A DNA stretch of 64,000 nt from assembly GCF_016801985.1 (NCBI RefSeq), contig NZ_JAEVLS010000002.1:1116001-1180000 (forward strand), in the 5' to 3' direction. Both the position numbers and the translations under genes were made by a program. The stretch comes from Steroidobacter gossypii (GTDB lineage: Bacteria > Pseudomonadota > Gammaproteobacteria > Steroidobacterales > Steroidobacteraceae). Under the pieces are notes generated by a model. That model saw only the letters and a program-made list of their open reading frames with translations. It was not told where the DNA came from and ran no database searches. Each line of letters begins with the position of its first letter. Positions within the stretch are counted from its first letter, which is position 1. Shown here piece after piece: positions 51,628-63,204 of this stretch.

Positions 51628-52953
51628 ATGCAAATCTTGGGGTCGGTCACGGCCAAGGCCGCGTTGATCGGCGTGATCGTGTTGGTGCTGCTGATTCCGC
51701 TGACGATGCTTAGAGGCGTCGTCACCGAGCGCGCCGGGCTGCGCGAGCAGGCGTATCAGCGCGTGGCGGAAGGATGGGGCGGCGAGTTGACAGCCGGCGG
51801 CCCGATGCTCGTGGTGCCTACCGAGCGCAGGGTGATCGTTGACGACAAGGAGCGCCTGATGCGCAGAGATGTTTATCTGCTGCCAGCTACGCTCTCGGCC
51901 GACGTGGATGTGAAGCTCGAGCCACAGCCGCGGCATGTAGGCATCTACGCCGTGCCGGTGTTTCTGTCGACACTGCGTCTGCAAGGCGAGTTCGATTTGT
52001 CGACATTGCGGGCGCACGCCGAACAGTCCGACGTCACCTATCTTTGGTCGCAGAGCCGGCTGCGATTGCCGATCTCATCGGTGCGCAGCCTGCGGGAGAT
52101 TCGGCACGCGAATTTTGCCGGACAGCCGATGAAACTCGGCCCGGCGACGCCCGGTCTGCATGGCGGCATCGAAGCACTCGTCGATCTGACTCAGCTGCAT
52201 CAGAGGGCGAGCGCCGCGTTCGATCTTGCGACCATCATCGCCGGCAGCCGCGCAGTCTCCATCCTGCCCCTGGGCAGCGTCACTACGGTGAGCTTGAACT
52301 CGGACTGGCCGCATCCTTCGTTTCAGGGTGCGTTTCTGCCGGTCGAGCGCAACATCAGCGATCGGGGTTTTCAAGCTCGCTGGCAAGTGCTCGAGTTGAA
52401 TCGCTCCTATGGCCAGGTGTGGCACGAGGACGAGGTGAAGGAAGCCACGCTGATGCAGTCGGCGTTCGGCGTGAGTTTGTTTCAGCCCGTCGATATCTAT
52501 CAACGCGGCGAGCGCGCTGTGAAATATGCGGTGCTGTTCATTGCACTCACGTTCCTGACGTTCTTCGCGTGGGAGCAGGTGACGCGCAATCGACTGCATC
52601 CGCTGCAGTACCTGCTGGTGGGCCTCGCGCTCAGCATGTTTTATTTGTTGCTGATCGCGCTGTCGGAGCACATTGCGTTCGCGCTTGCCTATGTGGTGGC
52701 CGCCGCCGCGCTGGTGCTCTTGATCGGATCGTACCTCGCAGGCGCGCTTCGTAGCACGCAACGCGGCGTGATCGCCGGCGGAGCGATGACCCTCGTTTAC
52801 GGTCTGCTCTATATGCTGATGCTGTCCGAGGACTACAGCTTGCTGCTCGGTTCGATCATCCTGTTTGTGGCGCTGGCGGGCGTGATGCTCACCACGCGTC
52901 GCGTCGACTGGTATCGGCTCAGGTCTGAGGAAGCGTCTGATACTGAGGGATAG
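51628..52953 (+). CDS. creD: CreD-family inner-membrane protein
   Basis: 441 aa. N-terminal helix (about aa 10-28) is followed by a large periplasmic beta-rich domain (about 30-280; LPATLSADVDVKLEPQPRHVG, FSTLRLQGEF-like and MTxGAFLPVERNI-like parts) and five or six C-terminal helices, as in CreD. The signature VTERAGLREQAYQRVAEGWG and NRSYGQVWHEDE also fits. In E. coli creD responds to CreBC and affects envelope and colicin tolerance; neither creB nor creC is adjacent here. The ATG at 51628 has GGAG 8 nt upstream, while ATG 51613 has none. The 3' end overlaps the convergent GFA gene by 35 bp. Confidence 0.9.
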   Translation: MQILGSVTAKAALIGVIVLVLLIPLTMLRGVVTERAGLREQAYQRVAEGWGGELTAGGPMLVVPTERRVIVDDKERLMRRDVYLLPATLSADVDVKLEPQPRHVGIYAVPVFLSTLRLQGEFDLSTLRAHAEQSDVTYLWSQSRLRLPISSVRSLREIRHANFAGQPMKLGPATPGLHGGIEALVDLTQLHQRASAAFDLATIIAGSRAVSILPLGSVTTVSLNSDWPHPSFQGAFLPVERNISDRGFQARWQVLELNRSYGQVWHEDEVKEATLMQSAFGVSLFQPVDIYQRGERAVKYAVLFIALTFLTFFAWEQVTRNRLHPLQYLLVGLALSMFYLLLIALSEHIAFALAYVVAAAALVLLIGSYLAGALRSTQRGVIAGGAMTLVYGLLYMLMLSEDYSLLLGSIILFVALAGVMLTTRRVDWYRLRSEEASDTEG

Positions 52954-53785
52954 AGTCGGTGATCTCGAACCAGCAGGCTTTGTTGGCGACGTAGATGTGC
53001 ATCGAAGGTTGGGCCCCTGGATCGGTGTCCAGGGGCCCAAATGCCACGACCACGGCGTTGCGCTCTTTGGAGATACGAGGCACGGCGCCGCCGCACTTCG
53101 TGCAGAACGCCACGCCGAAATATTTTGCGTCGGGCACGCGGTATTCGCAGATAGGAACTTCCTGGCGCGTGAAGCGGAAGTCATCGAGGTTGTAAAACGC
53201 ATTCGAAGCGTGCGCGGCGCTTCGTCCGCGACGGCAACGAGAGCAATGACAATTGGCCGCGAGCCGCGGCTTGCCCGTGATCTCGTATTGGATGCTGTTA
53301 CAAAGACAGCTACCGAGAACCACGCCTTCGCGCGGCTCGACCACCGGGCGCGTAATGCCGCCGACGCCGAATTCGGGCGGATATTCTTCATGTTGAGGCA
53401 AGTCGTCGGTGATCGTGTACCACGGCGCCTTGGAGCCGACGAACACGTGGCCCTGAGGTCGAATGCCCGGATCGCCATCGAGATTGCCCGCGGGAATCAG
53501 CGCCAGATCCATCTCTTTGATCAAAGTCGGCGTGACCGAGCCGCAGTGAGCGCAGAAATAGCGTCGGCCTTTTTCCGAGGACGCATAACTCACGATCTGG
53601 TCTTCGCCGCGCAACCACTTGAAGCCCATCAGCGGCGCCCCGACAAAGGTGGCGAACGCGGAACCATGGTGCTTGCGGCACATCGAACAATGGCAATGGA
53701 TCATCATGTTGAACGGCCCATTCACCTGATAAGTGACGGCGCCGCATAGACATCTTCCCTGCAGATGGCTTGCTGCGTGCGACAT
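52919..53785 (-). CDS. Double-domain GFA/CENP-V family zinc protein
   Basis: 288 aa with two consecutive GFA domains (about aa 8-140 and 158-288). Each carries the zinc set CLCG/CLCN, CHCSMC/CHCSRC and CAHC/CTKC. The domains differ at many positions, so the duplication is old. GFA relatives include glutathione-linked formaldehyde-activating enzymes, but most are uncharacterised zinc proteins. Fusion of two domains is uncommon in my experience, since GFA proteins are usually single. The stop lies 35 bp inside the end of creD, a tail-to-tail overlap. It is divergent from a basic-tailed small gene. Confidence 0.85.
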   Translation of the reverse strand: MSHAASHLQGRCLCGAVTYQVNGPFNMMIHCHCSMCRKHHGSAFATFVGAPLMGFKWLRGEDQIVSYASSEKGRRYFCAHCGSVTPTLIKEMDLALIPAGNLDGDPGIRPQGHVFVGSKAPWYTITDDLPQHEEYPPEFGVGGITRPVVEPREGVVLGSCLCNSIQYEITGKPRLAANCHCSRCRRGRSAAHASNAFYNLDDFRFTRQEVPICEYRVPDAKYFGVAFCTKCGGAVPRISKERNAVVVAFGPLDTDPGAQPSMHIYVANKACWFEITDSIPQYQTLPQT

Positions 53786-53826
53786 GATTGGTTCCGCGAA
53801 AAAACTTTGTGGTAAAAGGGGTCGCT

Positions 53827-54147
53827 GTGACCGCCACCGTACCTGAAAAATCCGATCGCCGCAGCCTGCGAGAGCAAGTGGAGGACCTGCTGCCCACCTG
53901 GCGCAGCTGGTATCCCAGCCTGTTCGACGCCGCGTCGGACCTGGGATTGATTCGGGCGCGAGTGTGCGCGCCGTCTTCGCTGATGCTGTCGAACCGTCAC
54001 GCGGCGGTGCAGAGCGAAGCGATTCAGATGTTCAAGGAGAAGTGGGCGGTGGAGGACGAGCCGGAGGAGCCGCAGCTGCCGATTCGTTTGCAGCGTCATC
54101 CGACGCCGCGCAAGCCGTTCAAGAAAAAGCCCAAGCCGAGTTATTGA
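53827..54147 (+). CDS. Hypothetical protein with basic proline/lysine-rich tail
   Basis: 106 aa from GTG 53827, which has AAAAGGGG about 5 nt upstream. ATG 53788 (119 aa) also opens the frame but has no ribosome site. The body is helical (LREQVEDLLPTWRSWYPSLF, then DAASDLGLIRARVCAPSSL). The last 20 residues are very basic (TPRKPFKKKPKPSY), suggesting nucleic-acid binding or a flexible linker. I do not recognise the family. It is divergent from the GFA gene (41 bp) and converges on the enoyl-CoA isomerase gene. Confidence 0.68.
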   Translation: MTATVPEKSDRRSLREQVEDLLPTWRSWYPSLFDAASDLGLIRARVCAPSSLMLSNRHAAVQSEAIQMFKEKWAVEDEPEEPQLPIRLQRHPTPRKPFKKKPKPSY

Positions 54148-54186
54148 TGACATGCCCCTCCGGGGTATGTAGAGATCGGCGCGGCC

Positions 54187-54963
54187 TCAGCCCGAAAACT
54201 TAGAAAAATCGGGCGGGCGGCGCTCGGCGAAGGCGCGTAGCGCCTCGGCCGTCTCGGGCGACTTCAGTCGCGCACCGAAAATTTCACTTTCCTTCGCCAT
54301 CAACGCGGCAATCGCCGCGCCATCGCGCATCAGTTGCTTGGTGGCTTGCAGAGCGCCCATGGGCTTGGTGGCGAGCAGCCTGGCGGCGGCGAGGGCCTTG
54401 GTCCGCACCTCAGTTGCAGGCAACGCAGCGTTCGCCAGGCCGATCGAGGCGGCCGTGCGACCATCAATGGGCTCACCCAAAGCAAACATCGCGTACGCCC
54501 GCGCATAACCGATGCGCGCCTGGAGCAGCGCGCTGGACGCCGCTTCCGGCACGAGTGCGAGATTCACGAAAGGGGTGGACAGCTTGGCATCGTCGGCGAC
54601 GAACACCAGATCACAATGCAACAGCATGGTGACGCCGATGCCGACCGCGAGTCCCTGAACCGCAGCCACGATCGGCTTGCGAGCCGTGGCGAGCGCATCC
54701 AGGAACAGATGCGTCGTCATGTCCTCTCGAGCGAGCTTGCCGGCCGCGACCGCGGCGAAGTCGCCGAGGTCGTTGCCTGCGGTGAATGCATCACCGTCCG
54801 CTTCGAGCAGCACGGCCCGAACCGATGAGTCAGTCTCGGCGCGAGCCAGTGCATTGCCGAGCGCCGCATACATCGCCTGAGTCAACGCGTTCTTCTTGTC
54901 GGCGCGCGCGAGCGTGAGCCGAAGAACACCCTCTTCCAATGCGATGCGTACGTGCTCGGTCAT
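54187..54963 (-). CDS. Enoyl-CoA hydratase/isomerase-family protein
   Basis: 258 aa crotonase fold. KNALTQAMYAALGNAL and AFTAGNDLGDFA form the CoA site and part of the oxyanion hole; PIVAAVQGLAVGIGVTMLLHCDL forms the second half. The first catalytic Glu of hydratases (GGG(C)E) is replaced by Thr/Met in GIGVTML. The second Glu is kept in LVPEAASSALL, the pattern of delta3-delta2 enoyl-CoA isomerases, so isomerase activity is more likely than hydration. It lies on the same strand as acnA, 68 bp downstream of it, with a hairpin between. Its fatty-acid pathway is not shown by the neighbours. Confidence 0.83.
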   Translation of the reverse strand: MTEHVRIALEEGVLRLTLARADKKNALTQAMYAALGNALARAETDSSVRAVLLEADGDAFTAGNDLGDFAAVAAGKLAREDMTTHLFLDALATARKPIVAAVQGLAVGIGVTMLLHCDLVFVADDAKLSTPFVNLALVPEAASSALLQARIGYARAYAMFALGEPIDGRTAASIGLANAALPATEVRTKALAAARLLATKPMGALQATKQLMRDGAAIAALMAKESEIFGARLKSPETAEALRAFAERRPPDFSKFSG

Positions 54964-54989
54964 GTGACTTCCTTAAGAGCGCCACGAGA

Positions 54990-55017
54990 GGTCTCACCGC
55001 CAGACGACGGCGAGACC
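54990..55017 (-). terminator. Stem-loop between acnA and the enoyl-CoA isomerase gene
   Basis: GGTCTCACCG (54990-54999) pairs with CGGCGAGACC (55008-55017), with one G-U pair on the minus strand, and an 8-nt loop. Transcripts from acnA run through it. Only a short T stretch follows, so it may attenuate readthrough rather than end transcription. Confidence 0.4.
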
Positions 55018-55031
55018 CCAGGGTGGGGGAG

Positions 55032-57725
<2,694 letters not shown>

Positions 57726-57869
57726 GCGTCCTCCGCGAGGATAGGGAGTGGCGCGGCTGGCTCGAGCGCTGGCAGCGCCAGGGGCGCCACCTCGACAAGG
57801 GCGGCCCCATTGCTTCTTAGCCCGTGGCGCGAAGGTAAGGCCCTCATACCCCCGGGACAAATCGGCGGG

Positions 57870-57875
57870 ATTATA
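57870..57875 (-). promoter_or_regulatory. Candidate -10 box of acnA
   Basis: On the minus strand TATAAT lies 145 nt upstream of the acnA ATG, in a 248-bp gap to mnmA. A -35 box at 17-18 bp is not recognisable, so the assignment is tentative; it implies a leader of about 140 nt. The rest of the gap 57726-57973 holds nothing else I can name. Confidence 0.4.
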
Positions 57876-57973
57876 ACGGTCGCCAGCTGTTTATGGGGGC
57901 TTCGCGTGGGATTGCCATGCGATTCTTGGCGCGGCGCTATTTCGTTGCCGGAATAGGAGCCCTTCGCAAAAGG

Positions 57974-59062
57974 TTAAGCGGTGCGGTCGACCACGCCACC
58001 GCCGAGACAGACTTCGCCGACATAAAAGACCACGTACTGACCTGGCGTGACGGCGCGTTGCGGCTGGTGGAACCGGACATGACAGCGCCCGTCAGCGAAC
58101 ACTTCCACGCTGCACGACTGATCCGCCTGGCGATAGCGCACCTTGGCGGTGCACTCGAAATGAGTGGCCGGCGCTTCGCCTGCGACCCATGCGAGTTGCG
58201 AGGCCCAGGCTTCGGTCCGCTGCATGGCTGGATGATCGTGCCCTTGGACTACGATCAGTACGTTGCGTGCGAGATCCTTGTCGGCGACGTACCAGGGCTC
58301 CTCGTTCGCATCGTGACGCCCCCCGATGCCGAGCCCCTGGCGCTGACCGAGCGTGTAGTACATCAGGCCGCGATGCTGGCCGAGACGGCGGCCGTCCAGC
58401 GTTTCGATGTCGCCAGGCTGCGCCGGCAGATACGTTTCCAGAAACTGCGCGAAAGGTCGTTCACCTATGAAACAGATGCCGGTGCTGTCTTTCTTGTCGA
58501 ACACCGGCAACGTGAGTTCGCGCGCCAGCTGTCGCACTTCGCTCTTCTGCAGATCGCCGATCGGAAACAGCGTGCGAGCCAGGGCGTCGCCCGGCATCGC
58601 GTGCAGGAAATAACTTTGATCTTTGTTTGGATCGAGCCCGCGCAACAGCTTGGCGCGCGTCTGTGAAGGATCGTGCTCGACGCGCGCGTAATGTCCGGTC
58701 GCCACCCATTCGGCGCCGAGCCGGCGGGCGTAGTCGTAACAAACGCCAAACTTGATCTCACGATTGCACAGCACGTCCGGGTTCGGCGTGCGGCCATGAC
58801 GATACTCGTCCAGGAAATAACTGAAGACGCGCTCGCGGTACTCGCCGGCGAAGCTAACCTTGTGCAAAGGAATCCCAAGCTGCTCGCAGACGTGACGGGC
58901 GTCTTGATAATCCTCGGCAGCGGTGCAGTAGCCGTCTTCGTCCTCGTCCCAGTTGCTCATGAACAGCCCCTGGACGTCGTAACCCTGCTGCAGCAGCAGA
59001 TGCGCGGCGACGGACGAGTCGACGCCGCCGGACATGCCGACGATCACGAGCGGAGCGGTCAC
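57974..59062 (-). CDS. mnmA: tRNA-specific 2-thiouridylase MnmA
   Basis: 362 aa. It thiolates U34 of Lys, Glu and Gln tRNAs, using sulfur delivered by TusE or a persulfide. The ATP P-loop is [13 protein letters not shown] (about aa 7-19). The catalytic Cys pair is in [12 protein letters not shown] (Cys about 102) and [12 protein letters not shown] (Cys about 199). The C-terminal part with HIRGL-like and [18 protein letters not shown] motifs matches MnmA. It lies 27 bp downstream of nudJ and is transcribed with it, as in E. coli. It ends the purB-nudJ-mnmA block. Confidence 0.97.
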   Translation of the reverse strand: MTAPLVIVGMSGGVDSSVAAHLLLQQGYDVQGLFMSNWDEDEDGYCTAAEDYQDARHVCEQLGIPLHKVSFAGEYRERVFSYFLDEYRHGRTPNPDVLCNREIKFGVCYDYARRLGAEWVATGHYARVEHDPSQTRAKLLRGLDPNKDQSYFLHAMPGDALARTLFPIGDLQKSEVRQLARELTLPVFDKKDSTGICFIGERPFAQFLETYLPAQPGDIETLDGRRLGQHRGLMYYTLGQRQGLGIGGRHDANEEPWYVADKDLARNVLIVVQGHDHPAMQRTEAWASQLAWVAGEAPATHFECTAKVRYRQADQSCSVEVFADGRCHVRFHQPQRAVTPGQYVVFYVGEVCLGGGVVDRTA

Positions 59063-59089
59063 TGGATGAATCGAATCAGACGAAACCGA

Positions 59090-59605
59090 TCAGATCAGAC
59101 GATTGATGGCCGGATGTTCCAAAGTGCGGGCGCGCACTTCCGGAGCGAGCAGCCCATCTTTGAGGACATGTTTGGCCACATCAAGAGGGTAGCGAGCGCC
59201 GTCCAGATAGTCGTCGATGCACCGGAGCACCATCGGACTGCGCAGGCGCGCCGAGCGGGCCACGATCTGATCTCGATCCAGCCACACGGCGCGTTCGATG
59301 CCCCGATCCAGCGGTCGGGCCGGATCGTGATGAATCACTTCACCGGAGTACGCCACGCGCAGGAAGCTGCGCTGTTTTTCGGTCTGCTCCCAGAGATAGA
59401 TGCCGATCAACGCGTGCGGGCGGAAGGTCCAGGCGGTTTCTTCGAGTGTCTCGCGGACCACCGCCTCGACGAATTGCTCGCCGCGCTCGACGTGTCCCGC
59501 GGGCTGATTGAACACCATGCGATTGCCGACGCGCTCTTCCACGAGCAGGAACTGGCCGTCGCGTTCGACGACGGCGGCTACGGTCAGGTCGGGGCGCAAG
59601 GTCAT
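59090..59605 (-). CDS. nudJ: Nudix hydrolase NudJ
   Basis: 171 aa Nudix phosphatase. In E. coli it hydrolyses HMP-PP, IPP and nucleoside triphosphates. It follows E. coli NudJ closely: FNQPAGHVERGEQFVEAVVR, then ETLEETAW, where the usual Gly after EExG is Ala. LRSPMVLRCIDDYL and RYPLDV match its C-terminal half. The ATG at 59605 gives MTLRPDLTVAAVVE; an upstream ATG at 59635 is less likely. The neighbours purB (104 bp upstream) and mnmA (27 bp downstream) match the E. coli block, but hflD is missing between them. Confidence 0.93.
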   Translation of the reverse strand: MTLRPDLTVAAVVERDGQFLLVEERVGNRMVFNQPAGHVERGEQFVEAVVRETLEETAWTFRPHALIGIYLWEQTEKQRSFLRVAYSGEVIHHDPARPLDRGIERAVWLDRDQIVARSARLRSPMVLRCIDDYLDGARYPLDVAKHVLKDGLLAPEVRARTLEHPAINRLI

Positions 59606-59708
59606 AATGGCAGTATAGCCATCCTCAACGAACAAATCGTGATGTTTTTCAAGCTATTGGACCACAGAGATGATGCCGCGTCGTATTCGACGCACCTGTC
59701 GGAACGGC

Positions 59709-61088
59709 TTACACCTGCTTGGCCAACTGCTCTGCATAGCCAACGTAACGTGCCGGGGATAGTTCCAGCAGCGCCTGCTTGGCGGATTCAGGCAGCGCCA
59801 ATCCCGCAATGAACTGTCGCAACGAAGCGGCATCGACGCGCTGGCCGCGAGTGAGCGACTTGAGTTGCTCATAGGCGTTCTCGACACCATAGCGACGCAT
59901 CACCGTTTGAATGGGCTCCGCCAGCAATTCCCAATTCGCATCCAGATCTTCGGCCAGACGATTGGCGTCCACATCGACCCGCTCCAGGCCGCGCTCGATG
60001 GAGCGCCAGGCAATCAACGCATGACTGACCGCCACGCCGACATTACGCAGCACCGTCGAATCGGTGAGGTCGCGCTGCCAGCGCGACACAGGCAGCTTGT
60101 CCGCCAGATAGCGCAGCATCGAGTTCGACAGGGTGAGATTGCCTTCGGCATTTTCGAAATCGATGGGATTCACTTTGTGCGGCATGGTCGATGAGCCGGT
60201 TTCCCCGGCGACCACGCGCTGCCGGAAATAGCCGATGGAGATATAGCCCCACATGTCACGGCACAGGTCCACCAGCACGGTGTTGATGCGTGCCACCGCA
60301 TCGAAATATTCCGCCATCCAGTCGTGCGGTTCGATCTGCGTGGTGTAAGGATTCCAGGCCAGGCCCAACGATTCGACGAAGCGCTGGCCGAGTCGCGGCC
60401 AATCGACCTGCGGATACGCAACGATGTGAGCATTGAAGTTGCCCACCGCGCCGTTGATTTTGCCGCTGATGGTGACAGCAGCCAGACGTGTGCGTTGTTC
60501 GCGCAAGCGATAGGTGAAGTTCGCGACTTCCTTGCCCAAGGTGGTCGGCGTTGCCGGCTGACCGTGTGTGCGGGACATCATCGGAGTCGCGGCATGCAAA
60601 TGCGCCAGGGAGCGCAGTCGGGCGATGAGGGCATCGATCCGCGGCAGCAACACCAGATCGCGCGCCTCCCGGAGCATCAGGGCGTAGCTGAGATTGTTGA
60701 TGTCTTCCGAGGTGCAGGCGAAGTGGACGAACTCCCGACGCGTGCGCCAGGCGGGCACGGCGTCCAGTCGGGACTTGACGAAGTACTCGACGGCCTTCAC
60801 ATCGTGATTGGTCTCACGCTCCAGCTTCTTGACTTCGGCCGCCTCGGCGTCGGTCAGCTCGGCGGCCAGCGCATCCAGCACGGTGAGCGCCGCAGCCGGC
60901 AGGCCGCGCAGCTCGTCGATACCGGGCTCGGCGGCCAGCGCTTTGAGCCACAGCGCCTCGACGCGGACGCGCTGACGGATCAGGCCGCGCTCGCTGAAAA
61001 GCGGTCGCAGCTCCGCCGCTTTGTCGGCATAGCGGCCATCGATCGGAGAGATAGCATTGAGTGGGGCGTTCAAGGGACTGGTGTTCAT
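59709..61088 (-). CDS. purB: Adenylosuccinate lyase
   Basis: 459 aa. It catalyses two fumarate-releasing steps of purine synthesis. The start MNTSPLN and AISPIDGRYADKA, the conserved TSEDINNLSYALMLREA, and GSSTMPHKVNPIDFENAEG (the flexible catalytic loop with Ser) are classic PurB. The catalytic His is in SRTHGQPATPTTLG. ATG 61088 is chosen on these grounds; the frame reaches 61850 only by chance against fumC. TATGAT ends 6 nt upstream of the ATG and no ribosome site is seen, so the mRNA may be leaderless. It is divergent from fumC across 57 bp. Confidence 0.97.
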   Translation of the reverse strand: MNTSPLNAPLNAISPIDGRYADKAAELRPLFSERGLIRQRVRVEALWLKALAAEPGIDELRGLPAAALTVLDALAAELTDAEAAEVKKLERETNHDVKAVEYFVKSRLDAVPAWRTRREFVHFACTSEDINNLSYALMLREARDLVLLPRIDALIARLRSLAHLHAATPMMSRTHGQPATPTTLGKEVANFTYRLREQRTRLAAVTISGKINGAVGNFNAHIVAYPQVDWPRLGQRFVESLGLAWNPYTTQIEPHDWMAEYFDAVARINTVLVDLCRDMWGYISIGYFRQRVVAGETGSSTMPHKVNPIDFENAEGNLTLSNSMLRYLADKLPVSRWQRDLTDSTVLRNVGVAVSHALIAWRSIERGLERVDVDANRLAEDLDANWELLAEPIQTVMRRYGVENAYEQLKSLTRGQRVDAASLRQFIAGLALPESAKQALLELSPARYVGYAEQLAKQV

Positions 61089-61145
61089 CGTAGAATCATA
61101 GCTCAGTACGCGCGTACGTACCGGCGCGCTGTCGACGAGGTGTTT
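61089..61145. promoter_or_regulatory. Divergent purB/fumC promoter region with a 12-bp palindrome
   Basis: This 57-bp gap contains GTACGCGCGTAC, a perfect 12-bp palindrome, and on the minus strand TATGAT whose 3' end is 6 nt before the purB ATG. The fumC start site has GAGG 6 nt before the GTG. With so little space, a leaderless or very short purB leader is likely. Confidence 0.5.
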
Positions 61146-62548
<1,403 letters not shown>

Positions 62549-62549
<1 letters not shown>

Positions 62550-63187
62550 TGTCGAACGATCGCATCGCCTTGCGGCGGCTCATCGAAGAGCGGCTGAAGG
62601 ACTCGCGCGCGGTTCCCGATCCCACCAACGCCGTTCCCGCGGGCTTCGCTCCCGGGGACTACGAATCGATACGCGCCTACTTTCCCGCTGCACCGATTGC
62701 GGCCGCGGTGCTCGTGCCTCTCGTGGAGCACGACACCGGCCTCACCGTGTTACTGACCCAGCGCGCTTCGCATCTGAAAAATCACGGCGGTCAGATCAGC
62801 TTCCCGGGCGGGCGCATCGAGCCGACCGATCTCAATCCGTTGGAAGCCGCGCTACGCGAGACCGAGGAGGAGATCGGCATCACGCGTCAGCACATCACAT
62901 TCGCCGGCTATCTCGAGCCGCAGCTGGTGCTGTCGGGATATTGGGTGACGCCGGTGGTGGCGTTCGTGCAGCCCGGATTCGAATTGCGCCTCGACTGCCG
63001 TGAGGTGGAGTCGGCGTTCGAGGTGCCGCTGTCGTTCATCCTCGATCCGGTGAATCATCGTTCCCGCCAGCGCGAGCTTGGCGCGGTGACGGTGCAGGTG
63101 TTCGATATTCCTTATCGGGATTACAACATCTGGGGCGCCACTGCCGGCATGTTGATGAGCCTGTATCGTTTGCTACGAACCGAGTAA
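62549..63187 (+). CDS. CoA pyrophosphatase-like Nudix hydrolase (NudL-type)
   Basis: 212 aa. It probably splits CoA into 4'-phosphopantetheine and ADP. LTQRASHLKNHGGQISFPGG, then PLEAALRETEEEIGI, carry the NuCoA motif followed by a full Nudix box. Further on, YWVTPVVAFVQPGFEL and RQRELGAVTVQVFDIPY match NudL. The ATG at 62549 overlaps the fumC stop by one base, so the two are translationally coupled. mazG follows 17 bp later. The family is secure; the exact substrate (CoA or acyl-CoA) is inferred. Confidence 0.9.
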
Positions 63188-63204
63188 GCACCCCGAGTAA
63201 GTAC

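Noticed and set aside
57893-58666. 257-aa plus-strand open frame opposite mnmA
   Set aside because: mnmA motifs ([18 protein letters not shown]) are on the minus strand. The frame has no recognisable motif or ribosome site.
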